Notes: generated by a model from the letters alone, not told the origin. Positions 33,339-43,464 are shown, counted from the first letter of the stretch. The stretch is DNA of 64,000 nt from Niallia taxi (GCF_004005475.1 NZ_RZTZ01000009.1:1-64000); one strand, 5' to 3'. Made by a program: numbers and translations.

Positions 33339-35336
33339 TTATTTTTTTAAAGCTAAAAGTCTTAATGCATTAAAAACAACAAGTATTGTGGATCCCTCAT
33401 GTATTAAAACAGCTAACCCAATTCCAGTAAAACCAAATAAAGTTGCAGGTATCAGGAAAGCAGTAACGCCTAAACTTATCCATAAATTTTGCTTTATTAT
33501 GGATTTACTTTTCCTACTTAGATTTATTGCGAAAGGTAAATCATTTAAATTATCTGCCATCAAGGCGATATCTGCTGTTTCTAACGCAACATCTGACCCT
33601 GCAGCACCCATTGCAATACCAACAGAACTTTTTGCCATAGCAGGAGCATCATTAACACCATCCCCTACCATAGCAACCTTCTTTTCAGTTTCTTTAAGAT
33701 CATTTATTGCTTTAACCTTATCTTCAGGTAGTAGTCCTCCCCAAGCCTCTTTAATTCCGATTAATTTCGCAATACTATCCGCTACTCGTTGATTATCACC
33801 TGTAATCATTATCATTCGTTTTATTCCGTACTTCCGCAAACTTTTAATAACAGATTCAGCCTCTTCTTTTGGAGTATCCATCAGTCCAATAATACCCAGA
33901 AACATTTCTTCTTTTTTTACTATCATCGCAGTATTTCCATTTGACTCCAATTCATTTAAACTGTTTGATAAATCATCGGGTAAACTAATGGAGAGGTGCT
34001 CCTCAAATAAACTTCTATTTCCAATATAAATGGTTTCATTATTTAACTGTGCCGTAACACCTCTTCCCGTAACGGCTTTTAAACTATCTGCTTCTTCTAT
34101 TGGTCTATTTCCGAGTTTCTCTACTCCACCTTTTACTATGGCGGCTGCTAGTGGATGATCACTTAATTTCTCTACCGCAATAGTAGTTAATAATAACTCT
34201 TCCTCACTAACATTATTAACAGTTACGATTTTATTTAGTTTTGGTTTACCCTCCGTCAATGTTCCTGTTTTATCAAAGGCTATTGCTTTTAATTCTCCTA
34301 AATTTTCAAGAGGTAACCCACCTTTTATTAATACACCTCCACGAGCAGCTCTTGCTACTCCACTTAATACAGCACTTGGCGTAGAAATAGCTAATGCGCA
34401 AGGGCTTGCTGCAACCAAAACTGCCATTGCCCGATAAAAGCTTTCACTAAATGTTTCATCTAAAACAAGAAAAGCAAAAAGAAGTAAAAACACCAATATA
34501 AGTATAGCTGGGACAAAATACTTCTCAAAACGATCAGTAAATAATTGAGTAGGCGATTTCTGTGATTCCGTTTCTTTCACTAATTTTATTAAACGACTTA
34601 AAGTCGAATCGTTAGCTTCTTTTAATACCTTAACTTCTAAAGTATCAGTACCATTAATCGTTCCAGAAAACACTCTACTTTCAGAAGGTAGATTTTTCTC
34701 CGATATATTATCTGGATTACTTATAGGAATTTTATCAACAGGCATGCTCTCACCCGTTATTGGAGCTTGATTAACACTACTCTTACCTTTCACGACAACT
34801 CCATCAGCTGATATTTTGCTATTTGGCTTTACAATTACAATATCCCCGACTGTCAAATCCTCTATAGGCACTTCTTTTTGATCTTTTCCAATTCGTACAA
34901 TAGCTGTTCTAGGGGCAATATCAGCAAGGGCAGATATTGAATTACGTGCTCTATTCATCGCAAAATGTTCTAGTGCATGTCCTGCACTAAACAAAAACAG
35001 TAACAATGCACCTTCAGCCCACTCACCTAGAAAAGCTGCCCCAATTGCTGCCAAGATCATTAGAAAGTCTATTTCAAATTTTCCTTTTTTTATAGATGAA
35101 ATAGCTTCTTTAATCGTAAAAAATCCGCCAAAAAAATACGCTATAACATACAAAGTAATGGATATTAAACTGACATTATCTTTCGTTATACTTATAAGAT
35201 AACCAATTCCTAATAAGGCACCACATAGTAATGAAAAAATAAGTTCTGTATTACCTCCAAAGATTCCTCCGTGATGGTGATTATTTTCATGGTTTTCTCC
35301 TTTATGAATTGAATCTTTCTGCTTTTTATTCTCCAA
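33339..35336 (-). CDS. P1B-4-type metal ATPase (SPC motif)
   Basis: 665 residues if started at the TTG at 35336, which has GGAGG at ideal spacing; the ATG at 35351 overlaps that site and is less likely. There is no HMA domain; instead a short His-rich head (HENNHHHGG). The transport motif is SPC (AASPCALAISTPSAV) rather than CPC, and the last span has HEGSTILVVFNALRL. These are marks of the P1B-4 group (PfeT/ZosA, CoaT, CtpD), exporters of Fe(II), Co(II) or Zn(II). DKTGTLTEG, DHPLAAA and [10 protein letters not shown] are intact. Metal cannot be decided from sequence alone. Confidence 0.92.
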   Translation of the reverse strand: MENKKQKDSIHKGENHENNHHHGGIFGGNTELIFSLLCGALLGIGYLISITKDNVSLISITLYVIAYFFGGFFTIKEAISSIKKGKFEIDFLMILAAIGAAFLGEWAEGALLLFLFSAGHALEHFAMNRARNSISALADIAPRTAIVRIGKDQKEVPIEDLTVGDIVIVKPNSKISADGVVVKGKSSVNQAPITGESMPVDKIPISNPDNISEKNLPSESRVFSGTINGTDTLEVKVLKEANDSTLSRLIKLVKETESQKSPTQLFTDRFEKYFVPAILILVFLLLFAFLVLDETFSESFYRAMAVLVAASPCALAISTPSAVLSGVARAARGGVLIKGGLPLENLGELKAIAFDKTGTLTEGKPKLNKIVTVNNVSEEELLLTTIAVEKLSDHPLAAAIVKGGVEKLGNRPIEEADSLKAVTGRGVTAQLNNETIYIGNRSLFEEHLSISLPDDLSNSLNELESNGNTAMIVKKEEMFLGIIGLMDTPKEEAESVIKSLRKYGIKRMIMITGDNQRVADSIAKLIGIKEAWGGLLPEDKVKAINDLKETEKKVAMVGDGVNDAPAMAKSSVGIAMGAAGSDVALETADIALMADNLNDLPFAINLSRKSKSIIKQNLWISLGVTAFLIPATLFGFTGIGLAVLIHEGSTILVVFNALRLLALKK

Positions 35337-35515
35337 ACTAATTACCTCCATTGGCTGGTTCGTTATTCAGTGTAGTATTTCCTTAAATATGAGATATTGA
35401 AACAATTTCTTTAAAATATAATAGGCTTTATTAAGTGAATCCTCGTTTCATTTATCCTAAGTGGTTAGAAAATAAAATAATAATCAATAAAAATCCAATA
35501 TAAATTTAACTTATA

Positions 35516-35553
35516 GAAAAAACTCTGTTCAATATTTTAATCAGAGTTTTTTC
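35516..35553 (-). terminator. Terminator after the 54-residue gene
   Basis: GAAAAAACTCTG/CAGAGTTTTTTC stem of 12 bp with a 14-base loop. Confidence 0.8.
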
Positions 35554-35575
35554 TCAGTGTATTCATTGCTTTATA

Positions 35576-35740
35576 TTACTGTGGTTCTCTAATTTCAACT
35601 GGTTCTTTCATCTCAAATGGACTATTTATTTCAATGAATGGTTCGTTTGATTCTTTAATTCCTAAATTATTTAACAGACTTATATCATCTGGATTTCCCA
35701 TATTATTTATTACACCTAAAAACTTATTTTTATTAAACAT
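35576..35740 (-). CDS. 54-residue acidic orphan protein, divergent from YIEGIA
   Basis: Starts at ATG 35740 with an excellent GGGAGGTG site and ends 22 bp before a terminator, so it is a real monocistronic gene. The product (MFNKNKFLGVINNMG...) is soluble, ends in repeated acidic/Pro pairs (MKEPVEIREPQ) and has no Cys, signal or membrane span. I recognise no family. It is divergent from the YIEGIA gene, and may share its regulation. Confidence 0.75.
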   Translation of the reverse strand: MFNKNKFLGVINNMGNPDDISLLNNLGIKESNEPFIEINSPFEMKEPVEIREPQ

Positions 35741-35910
35741 ATTTTTTCACCTCCCAAATCTATTTTTATCTAAACTAAACTTTAATATGAATGATTTTTT
35801 AAAAAATTTTCTCCAACCATACAAAGTTCATTTTATTATTATAAACCTGAATACATTATTCATTTGCGGAGATAATATTTTTGAAAAGTAGATATGAGGA
35901 GGGGGAAAAA

Positions 35911-36813
35911 ATGAGAGCACAAATTCTATCTACCCCACATTTAATTTTAATTATTATAGGAATAATTGGTGGTACACTTGCTAGAGTACTTATTTTAAGA
36001 GAGGACTATAGACAATATCCCACCTATCCAAATGGGGTTCTTAGCCAAATTGCACTTGGTTTTGTTGCATCAACATTAGGGGCAATTTTCATCCCTGCAA
36101 TAATGACAAATAACGTTACAGCTGCTACTTTTTTAGCTTTGGCAATAACTCAATTTCAGGGTGTTAGAAAGTTAGAACAAGACAGCCTAAAATCCTTAGA
36201 AGAAACCGAATACACAAAACGCGGAAGTGCTTATATCGATGGTATTTCGAAGACCTACGAGGCGAGAAATTATATAGCTTTATTTGTTGCATTAACAATA
36301 AGTGTCATAGCTGAGTCACTCGAAACAATGCCAGTGTTCATCCGTATAAGCTTGGGAATATTAGGGGGGATTTTAATCTTTTTAATCTTAGTCCGTTTCT
36401 CAAAAGGGAAAACTATATCTGATTTTGCAGTAGTAAACCAAGCAAAGATAATTATAAAAAATAACGAGCTTTATGCAGATGATATGTTTATTTCTAATCG
36501 TATAGGTAGTATTCGTGGGCAAGAGATGATACTTCAAGAGGGGATAGCTGTTATTTTAAGCCCTAAACAAGAACACTATAGAATCTTCCTTGATAATTTT
36601 GGCCAAAGACAAGCTATTTTATTTGAAATCACCAGAACTCTTGGCTTAAAAAGGTACCATTTTACCAGAAAAGATTATTCTAACGGAAGAATTGCTTTTG
36701 TAATCGTACCTATAATTCATAATATTGATAATATGATTTCTTCTATTCTTCGCACACCTGTTCTTGAAACAGTCCAAAAGAATCATAAATATTTGCAAAA
36801 AAAGGAGAAATAA
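35911..36813 (+). CDS. YIEGIA family membrane protein
   Basis: 300 residues from the ATG at 35911, chosen for GGAGGGGG 5 bases upstream (an in-frame TTG at 35881 lies before that site). Multiple membrane spans, and the family-defining segment KRGSAYIDGISKTYEARNYIA near 108-128 (YIDGIS for the eponymous YIEGIA). The family is widespread in spore-forming Bacillota and pairs with a small 'capping complex subunit'. Function unknown. The C-terminal half is soluble. Confidence 0.88.
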   Translation: MRAQILSTPHLILIIIGIIGGTLARVLILREDYRQYPTYPNGVLSQIALGFVASTLGAIFIPAIMTNNVTAATFLALAITQFQGVRKLEQDSLKSLEETEYTKRGSAYIDGISKTYEARNYIALFVALTISVIAESLETMPVFIRISLGILGGILIFLILVRFSKGKTISDFAVVNQAKIIIKNNELYADDMFISNRIGSIRGQEMILQEGIAVILSPKQEHYRIFLDNFGQRQAILFEITRTLGLKRYHFTRKDYSNGRIAFVIVPIIHNIDNMISSILRTPVLETVQKNHKYLQKKEK

Positions 36814-36815
36814 AT

Positions 36816-37016
36816 GTGGAAGACATTAAAATTTTTGCCGTTATTGGAAGCAGTAGTCATACAAATGAAACAATTAACTCTGGAAATGCTCTTTTCATTC
36901 AGGCAAAAGAAGAGAATGAACAGCAATCGTTAGTAAGGGAAATAGCACTAGCTGTTAGAGGGGATACAGTAAAATTAAGTAATGGTTTATATCTTGTTAT
37001 AACTGCTGATCGCTAA
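36816..37016 (+). CDS. Capping complex subunit for YIEGIA
   Basis: 66 residues starting at GTG 36816 with AAAGGAG at 8 bases; 2 bp after the YIEGIA stop. A compact beta-rich protein (IKIFAVIGSS...LYLVITADR). Family assignment follows from size, sequence and invariant pairing with YIEGIA. Confidence 0.82.
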   Translation: MEDIKIFAVIGSSSHTNETINSGNALFIQAKEENEQQSLVREIALAVRGDTVKLSNGLYLVITADR

Positions 37017-37155
37017 TTTTATGAGTTAAGTGCTTTCGATTGAGATATCTTGGAATTATAATAGGAAGATTTTACTTTGTCCTTTTTTTCTAATTTTATA
37101 GGTATAAAAGATTCTTAAACCTTACCTATTCGATAATGTCTTCTTTTAAATTTTC

Positions 37156-37368
37156 TTAATTAACTTTGCTATAATCTTTAATGTTAGTAGGATAACCCTT
37201 TACCCACCTACTATTAGAAAGCATAAATTTCCGCAAACAACCAAGCAAATTTATGCCAAAACAGGTAACAATAAAAAAACTTTGAATATGACCAACGGCT
37301 GCATAACTTACCAAATAAAAAAGAAAACTGGACATATTAAACCATGCCCAGCTTAGAATACAATACAT
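37156..37368 (-). CDS. Possible small membrane protein downstream of qoxD
   Basis: 70 codons beginning 17 bp after the qoxD stop; two hydrophobic segments (about 10-24 and 29-46) and a basic tail. No ribosome site precedes the ATG and no family is recognised, so it may be a remnant. Codon use is nevertheless like that of neighbouring genes. Confidence 0.35.
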   Translation of the reverse strand: MYCILSWAWFNMSSFLFYLVSYAAVGHIQSFFIVTCFGINLLGCLRKFMLSNSRWVKGYPTNIKDYSKVN

Positions 37369-37385
37369 AAATTATTTTATCTTTA

Positions 37386-37670
37386 TTAATAATATCCCCA
37401 AATTAAAGTTAAAAGTGTTCCAAAAACAGTTACCAAGGCGATAAAAACTCCGTAATAAATATTAATGTATATTACATTTTTATCTTTTGATTCACCTGCA
37501 TGCATGAAGATTACTAATTGTACAATTGCCTGAATAAAGGCAGTAACTAGTAATATAGTAGATCCAACAGCAAATGACATATCCAAGAAATAAACAGTTA
37601 GTGCAATTGCGGTTAATATTAAGGAAGACACAAACCCAATCACATGTTTCTTTGGAAATAATTCACCCAT
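37386..37670 (-). CDS. qoxD: Quinol oxidase subunit IV
   Basis: 94 residues with three membrane spans (KHVIGFVSSLILTAIALTVYF, LLVTAFIQAIVQLVIFMH, VFIALVTVFGTLLTLIWGYY). FIQAIVQLVIFMHAGE is diagnostic for subunit IV of aa3/bo3 oxidases. One base separates it from qoxC. Confidence 0.93.
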   Translation of the reverse strand: MGELFPKKHVIGFVSSLILTAIALTVYFLDMSFAVGSTILLVTAFIQAIVQLVIFMHAGESKDKNVIYINIYYGVFIALVTVFGTLLTLIWGYY

Positions 37671-37671
37671 T

Positions 37672-38268
37672 CTACATCATTCCTTTCAAGAACACAAAAC
37701 TATAAAGGAAGATCCAAACTACATCGATAAAATGCCAATATAGTGAGAATATAAAAGCTTTATTGGCAGTTCTTTCATTTATCCCATCTCTTATTACCTG
37801 CAAAATAATCATTGTTCCCCAAAGAATTCCAAATGCTACGTGAGCTCCATGAGTTCCTAAAAGAGTGAAGAGAATGGCAGTAAATCCGCTAGTTTGCAGA
37901 GTAGCACCTTCATGTATATAAACAACAAAATCATAAATTTCGACTCCCAAGAATGCTAAGCCGAGTAATAACGTAAGAGCGAAAAAAGTGACCATTGCTT
38001 TCTGCTTTCTTAATCTCATAGCATTTATACCAAGGCCAATGGTAAAACTGCTTGCCAATAACAGTATCGTTTCAATAATCACTGGTAATATCTCGAATAT
38101 TTCAGCACCTGTTGGTCCAGATCCTGTCCGATCAACGAGAGTAAAGTAGGAGGCAAAAAGTGTTCCAAACAACGCAATTTCAGCTCCTAGAAATATCCAA
38201 AAACCAAGTATATTTAACCGATTTTGTTCTGTACTATATTCAAGAGGCAAAGTATGATCTATTTTCAT
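37672..38268 (-). CDS. qoxC: Quinol oxidase subunit III
   Basis: 198 residues with five spans; NILGFWIFLGAEIALFGTLFASY near 18-40, GTHGAHVAFGILWG near 138-151 and YWHFIDVVWIFLYSFVF near 174-190 are the subunit III signatures. The ATG overlaps the qoxB stop by one base. Confidence 0.94.
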   Translation of the reverse strand: MKIDHTLPLEYSTEQNRLNILGFWIFLGAEIALFGTLFASYFTLVDRTGSGPTGAEIFEILPVIIETILLLASSFTIGLGINAMRLRKQKAMVTFFALTLLLGLAFLGVEIYDFVVYIHEGATLQTSGFTAILFTLLGTHGAHVAFGILWGTMIILQVIRDGINERTANKAFIFSLYWHFIDVVWIFLYSFVFLKGMM

Positions 38269-40214
38269 TATTTCGGACCTCCTAACGAATTTTCTATTTT
38301 CTCTACTGTTTCCTTAGGAATATATCTTCCGTTATCTTTTTCGTTTGATCTAAATGCTAAACAAATAAAGATAGCTACTGTTGCTATAATTAATAAAATC
38401 CAAAGTGCAAATACAAAGGCAAATCCCCAAACAAAGAAGATAAAACCTAGAACAAAAGGCATGCCACTGTTATTTGGCATATGAATTTTATCTACTTTCC
38501 CTTTAAATAACTTATAACCCTTTTTCTTTGAATCCCAAAATGCTTCTGTTGAATCAACTGTAGGAGTTATAGCAAAATTGTACTCTGGGACAGGTGATTT
38601 AGTTGCCCATTCTAAAGATCTTGCATCCCAAGGGTCGGAAGAAATATTTCTTGGTGCATTCTTGAAGCTGTAAAGAATATTGTAAACTATTAGGACAAAC
38701 CCAACTAATAGTCCTAAAGCTCCTATAAAGGAGATCATATTCCATATACCAAAACCTGTTGACTCAGAATAGGTATACATTCTTCGTGCCTGACCATCTA
38801 ATCCTGAAATGAACATTGGGAAGAAAGTGACACAGACGCTTATAGAAATAAACCAGAATGCCCATTTTCCAATTCTTTCGCTTAGCATGTATCCAAACAT
38901 CTTTGGCCACCAATAAGTCAACCCAGCAAGCATTGCAAAAACAACCCCAGGAATAATTACTAAGTGAAAGTGAGCTACTAGAAACATTGTATTATGGTAT
39001 TGGTAGTCAGCACTTGCCATTCCAAGCATTACTCCAGTCACTCCACCTATTGTGAAAATAGGGATGAATCCTAGAGAATATAGCATCGGAACCGTAAACT
39101 GTATTTTACCCTTCCTTAAGGTAAACAGCCAGTTGAAAATCTTAATACCCGTTGGTACCGCAATAGCCATTGTAGTAACAGAGAAGATACTATTTACTAA
39201 TGCACCTTGTCCCATAGTAAAGAAATGGTGAACCCATACTAAGAAGGAAAGTACAGAAATTGCAACGATCGATATTACCATTGATTTATATCCATATAAA
39301 TTTCTCTTAGCGAAGGTTGGAATAATTTCACTGTATATACCGAAAGCCGGCAATATGAGGATGTATACTTCTGGATGCCCCCACACCCAAAATAGGTTAG
39401 CCCAAAGCATATCCATCCCACCATCAGTGGTTGTAAAGAAGTTCGTACCAAACAGTCGATCCATTGTTCCCATGATTAATGCAATGGTTAAAATAGGAAA
39501 GGCAAATACAATGATTAAGTTTGTAATCAGTGCTGACCAAGTAAACATCGGCATTTTCATAAGAGTCATACCTGGAGCTCTCATTTTTAAGATAGTAGTA
39601 ACAAAGTTAATACCTGTTATTAATGTACCTATTCCAGAAATTTGTAGTGCAGTCATGTAATAATTCGTACCTACAGATTTACTAAACTCAGTTCCGGCTA
39701 ATGGGAAGTAAGAAGACCAACCAGAATCTGGTGAACCTCCAACTACGAAAGAAATATTGAATAACATGGCTCCAAAGAAATATAACCAAAAACTAACTGC
39801 GTTTAGCCTTGGAAAGGCGACGTCTCTCGCACCGATTTGCAGCGGTACTACAAAGTTCATAAGAGCCATGATAAATGCCATCGCCATAAATATAATCATA
39901 ACTACACCATGTGTAGTAAAGATTTCATTATATTCCTGAGCATTTAATAAATTATTATCTGGAACCGCTGTTTGCGCCCTCATCATAATGGCATCGGCTC
40001 CACCACGGAAAAGCATTAATAATGCTGAGATTAAATATAAAATACCTATTTTTTTATGATCTACAGTTGTTAACCACTCTCGCCATAAATACCCCCACTT
40101 TTTTGTATACGTTATAAACACTAATGTCCCTATAACGGTAAGGGCTATTGCAACCATAGAAGCATAGATTGTTGGCCCTGGATTTGGAACAGCAAATCTA
40201 TCGAAAAAATCCAT
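38268..40214 (-). CDS. qoxB: Quinol oxidase subunit I
   Basis: 648 residues, the haem-copper core. TTHGVVMIIFMAMAF, WVWGHPEVYILILPAFG (CuB His and the crosslinked Tyr region), VWVHHFFTMG (two CuB His), and VAHFHLVIIPG (haem ligands) are all present. It makes the binuclear centre reducing O2 to water while pumping protons. Confidence 0.96.
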   Translation of the reverse strand: MDFFDRFAVPNPGPTIYASMVAIALTVIGTLVFITYTKKWGYLWREWLTTVDHKKIGILYLISALLMLFRGGADAIMMRAQTAVPDNNLLNAQEYNEIFTTHGVVMIIFMAMAFIMALMNFVVPLQIGARDVAFPRLNAVSFWLYFFGAMLFNISFVVGGSPDSGWSSYFPLAGTEFSKSVGTNYYMTALQISGIGTLITGINFVTTILKMRAPGMTLMKMPMFTWSALITNLIIVFAFPILTIALIMGTMDRLFGTNFFTTTDGGMDMLWANLFWVWGHPEVYILILPAFGIYSEIIPTFAKRNLYGYKSMVISIVAISVLSFLVWVHHFFTMGQGALVNSIFSVTTMAIAVPTGIKIFNWLFTLRKGKIQFTVPMLYSLGFIPIFTIGGVTGVMLGMASADYQYHNTMFLVAHFHLVIIPGVVFAMLAGLTYWWPKMFGYMLSERIGKWAFWFISISVCVTFFPMFISGLDGQARRMYTYSESTGFGIWNMISFIGALGLLVGFVLIVYNILYSFKNAPRNISSDPWDARSLEWATKSPVPEYNFAITPTVDSTEAFWDSKKKGYKLFKGKVDKIHMPNNSGMPFVLGFIFFVWGFAFVFALWILLIIATVAIFICLAFRSNEKDNGRYIPKETVEKIENSLGGPK

Positions 40215-40248
40215 ACGGTAGTACTCCTTTCAGGAAAAAGATTTATTA

Positions 40249-41169
40249 TTAATGGTTCATACCATCCATGTTCGTATCTGACATATTACCTGTCTCATTT
40301 GAATCTGCGGAATTCCCTTTTTCTTCATCTTCCGTATTCGCTTTCATATCATGAGGCGGTGGAGAAAAGCCCAAATGAGTTCCATTATAAGTTGACTGAC
40401 CCAAATGACCAGGTTTTAACAATTCATTAAATTTTTCCTCTGTTAGTTTTTCTGCTGTACTTTTTACTTCTGTTACCCACTCCTTATATTCATCCTCCGG
40501 CATTGCCTGAACATTAAAAGTTTGCTGAGCAAATCCTTCTCCAGTGAAATTTGCATTACGACCTGGATATTCACCTGGTACATCTGCAGCTAGATTTAAG
40601 GTGTTCAGCATATCAGCCATTGCATATTTCTGGCCACCTAATTGCGGGATCCAAAAGCTAGAGATAGGTCCGTAAGAATATAACTTAAACTGTATTGGTC
40701 GGTCTGTAGGAATAAAGAGGTAGTTAACTGTCTCTATATCCTCTTCTGGGTAACTAAAGTGCCACTTCCAATTGGATGACGACGCATAAATAACAAGTGG
40801 TTCTTGACTATATCCCTTTGGTATATCTTCCACTTCATAGGTAGATTTGATTGTTATGAAGGATAAAAAAGCAACAATTAGAATAGGTATAGCTGTCCAA
40901 ATTATTTCTAATTTTATGCTACCTTCAATATGAGGCGGTTCGTAATCCTCTTTTTGTTTGGAAGCCCTGTATTTCCATACCATATAAGAATATAAAGCTA
41001 ATACAGAAACTACTACGATAGCCATTGTCCATATAGATATCTTAATAATATCGGCAGTTATTCTTCCTTGTGGGCCTTTTGGATCCAAAACCATTAGAGG
41101 CTCACACCCTGTTAAAAGAACAAGACTTAATATAGCTGTAAAATAAACAATCTTTTTTGTTTTCATCAT
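40249..41169 (-). CDS. qoxA: Quinol oxidase subunit II, lipoprotein
   Basis: 306 residues from ATG 41169 (AAAGAAAGGA before it); an in-frame upstream ATG at 41220 would put a non-hydrophobic stretch before the signal peptide. Lipobox LLTGC at 18-22, two spans, then a cupredoxin-like domain. The Cys/His ligands of CuA are absent, so the donor is quinol rather than cytochrome c. The C-terminus has an extra polar, Met/Asp/Asn-rich tail ending MDGMNH. Confidence 0.93.
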   Translation of the reverse strand: MMKTKKIVYFTAILSLVLLTGCEPLMVLDPKGPQGRITADIIKISIWTMAIVVVSVLALYSYMVWKYRASKQKEDYEPPHIEGSIKLEIIWTAIPILIVAFLSFITIKSTYEVEDIPKGYSQEPLVIYASSSNWKWHFSYPEEDIETVNYLFIPTDRPIQFKLYSYGPISSFWIPQLGGQKYAMADMLNTLNLAADVPGEYPGRNANFTGEGFAQQTFNVQAMPEDEYKEWVTEVKSTAEKLTEEKFNELLKPGHLGQSTYNGTHLGFSPPPHDMKANTEDEEKGNSADSNETGNMSDTNMDGMNH

Positions 41170-41507
41170 CTGTATCCTTTCTTTAAAAAATTTGATTAAT
41201 AAAGTCTTATCCCCCCTCACACTTAATCACTACATGCACACCTAACCATATTTAAATAAATATATATGTGCAATCATTCATTTAAATCTGATATTTTCAC
41301 TATCTTTATAATGGTAACATATAAAAATAAATGTAATTGTGACGAAATTAAGAAGTAATATTTTTCCATTTTATTATTTAGTTACCAGATACTTCTGTGT
41401 TTTTGCTATTCAATATAAAACAAAATGTATTATAATAATACATGTTCACTTAGACATATTAAGTTAATCGTCAAGTGAGATACAATAGACATAAAAGAGG
41501 TGTAAAT
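41170..41507. other. Divergent intergenic region qoxA/ltaS
   Basis: AT-rich region containing the promoters of both operons. No clear operator, RNA or extra frame is seen; an AGAGGTG ribosome site lies at the ltaS side. Confidence 0.4.
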
Positions 41508-43457
41508 ATGGAAACTAGCTACCTTAATAAATTTAAAAAATTAAATAATATCATGGTTATTTATCTTTTTATGGTATTTTTAATATGGTTAAAGACCTAC
41601 TTTGTACAAATAACACAATTTAAATTAGGGATTGAAAACCTCTTACAGCAGTTTTTATTATTTTTAAACCCGCTTGGTTCTTCTTTATTATTTTTAGGCA
41701 TAGCATTGCTATTTAAAGGACGAAAAAAATACTATCTACTATTTGGCTTATATTTCTTTCTATCATTCTTATTGTATGCAAATGTTCTATACTATCGTTT
41801 TTTTAATGATTTCATTACCCTGCCAACTTTAACCCAAACTCAAAACTTTGGTGATGTAAGTAGTAGCCTTTTTTCATTATTAAAACCGTATGATTTTCTA
41901 TTCTTTTTTGATTTTATTATGTTACTAATATTATTTGCAGTAAAATTTATTAAAATCGACAATAGAAACTTAAAAAGAAAGCAGAAACTGGGTTTGTTTG
42001 CTATTGGTTTACTCTTGTCTATAGGTAATTTGATTTTAGCGGAGACAGATAGGCCACAATTATTAACAAGAGGATTTGATAGAAATTATATTGTAAAGTA
42101 TTTAGGTTTATATAACTACACTATTTATGATGGTATACAAAGTACAAGAGCTTCCGCACAAAGGGTATTAGCTTCAAGTGACGAAATAACAGAAGTTGTT
42201 AACTTTACTCAAGCAAATTATGCTAAGCCTAACCCAGAATACTTTGGTATTGGTAAAGGAATGAACGTTATATATTTCCACTTAGAGTCCATTCAAAATT
42301 TTGTTATAAACTATAGTTTAAACGGCGAAGAGGTTACTCCGTTTTTAAACTCACTAACACAAGATGAAAATACTTTATATTTTAATAACTTCTTCCATCA
42401 AACAGCACAAGGAAAAACCTCTGATGCAGAATTTATGATAGAAAATTCACTCTACGGCTTGTCTAGGGGTTCTGCCTTTACAACTAAAAGTGGTAATTCT
42501 TACCAAGCTGCACCTGGTATTTTAGGACAACAAGGCTATACTTCTGCCGTTTTCCATGGTAACGCAGGTAGCTTTTGGAACAGAAACGAAATGTATAAGT
42601 CTTTAGGTTATACTAATTTTTTTGATGAAAGCTATTATGATGATGTAGACCCTGAACAAATGACCGGTTATGGTATTATGGACAAGCCATTTTTTCAAAA
42701 GTCCGTTCCTTTACTTAATTCTCTGAAACAGCCATTTTATGCTAAGTTTATCACTGTTTCCAATCATTATCCTTATACGATGAATCAAGAGGAAACTTCT
42801 ATAGAGCCTGCTACTACAGAAGATAAATCTGTAGACAACTATTTTCAAACAGCACGTTACGCAGATGAGGCTTTAAATAACTTTTTTGATTACTTAAAGA
42901 AAACTGGTTTATATGATAACTCTATTATCATCATGTATGGAGACCATTACGGAATTTCAGAGAATCATAATACAGCAATGGAGAAAGTGATTGGAAAAGA
43001 AGTAACTCCCTTTGAATCAGCTGCACTACAGCGTGTTCCTTTATTCATTCGTGTACCCGGCCAAAAAGGTGGAACGATTGAAGAGTATGGTGGACAAATT
43101 GACCTGTTGCCAACACTATTACATCTTCTGGGTATTGATACGAAAAAATATATTCAATTTGGGACAGACCTTTTATCTGAAGACCATAATGAACTTGTAC
43201 CATTTAGAAACGGTGACTTTGTAAGTCCAACCATATCATCAATTGATGAAAAATTTTACAATTCAAAAACGGGAAAGGTAATACAGGATGAGCAAACCAT
43301 TGAGGCAAAAAGGCTTCTAGATAAGGTCACTACCACCCTTTCTCTTTCCGATAAAGTAGTAAATGGTGATCTTTTAAGATTCTATACTCCTAAAAACTTT
43401 AAACCGATAGATCCAAATGATTACTTTTATACAAGAACTGATAATGATAAAGAATAA
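41508..43457 (+). CDS. ltaS: Lipoteichoic acid synthase-like membrane sulfatase
   Basis: 649 residues from ATG 41508 (AGAGGTG upstream; an in-frame start at 41475 lacks one). Five spans in the first ~200 residues, then an extracellular alkaline-phosphatase-like domain: YFHLESIQN near 260, AQGKTSDAEFMIENS with the catalytic Thr near 308, VSNHYPYTM near 420, YGDHYGIS near 481. The family polymerises glycerol phosphate from phosphatidylglycerol, and the catalytic Thr uses a bound Mn(II). A second, 3'-only copy is found at 58001-58384. It stands beside metal regulators, which is unusual for a housekeeping gene. Confidence 0.92.
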   Translation: METSYLNKFKKLNNIMVIYLFMVFLIWLKTYFVQITQFKLGIENLLQQFLLFLNPLGSSLLFLGIALLFKGRKKYYLLFGLYFFLSFLLYANVLYYRFFNDFITLPTLTQTQNFGDVSSSLFSLLKPYDFLFFFDFIMLLILFAVKFIKIDNRNLKRKQKLGLFAIGLLLSIGNLILAETDRPQLLTRGFDRNYIVKYLGLYNYTIYDGIQSTRASAQRVLASSDEITEVVNFTQANYAKPNPEYFGIGKGMNVIYFHLESIQNFVINYSLNGEEVTPFLNSLTQDENTLYFNNFFHQTAQGKTSDAEFMIENSLYGLSRGSAFTTKSGNSYQAAPGILGQQGYTSAVFHGNAGSFWNRNEMYKSLGYTNFFDESYYDDVDPEQMTGYGIMDKPFFQKSVPLLNSLKQPFYAKFITVSNHYPYTMNQEETSIEPATTEDKSVDNYFQTARYADEALNNFFDYLKKTGLYDNSIIIMYGDHYGISENHNTAMEKVIGKEVTPFESAALQRVPLFIRVPGQKGGTIEEYGGQIDLLPTLLHLLGIDTKKYIQFGTDLLSEDHNELVPFRNGDFVSPTISSIDEKFYNSKTGKVIQDEQTIEAKRLLDKVTTTLSLSDKVVNGDLLRFYTPKNFKPIDPNDYFYTRTDNDKE

Positions 43458-43464
43458 ATTTCAT

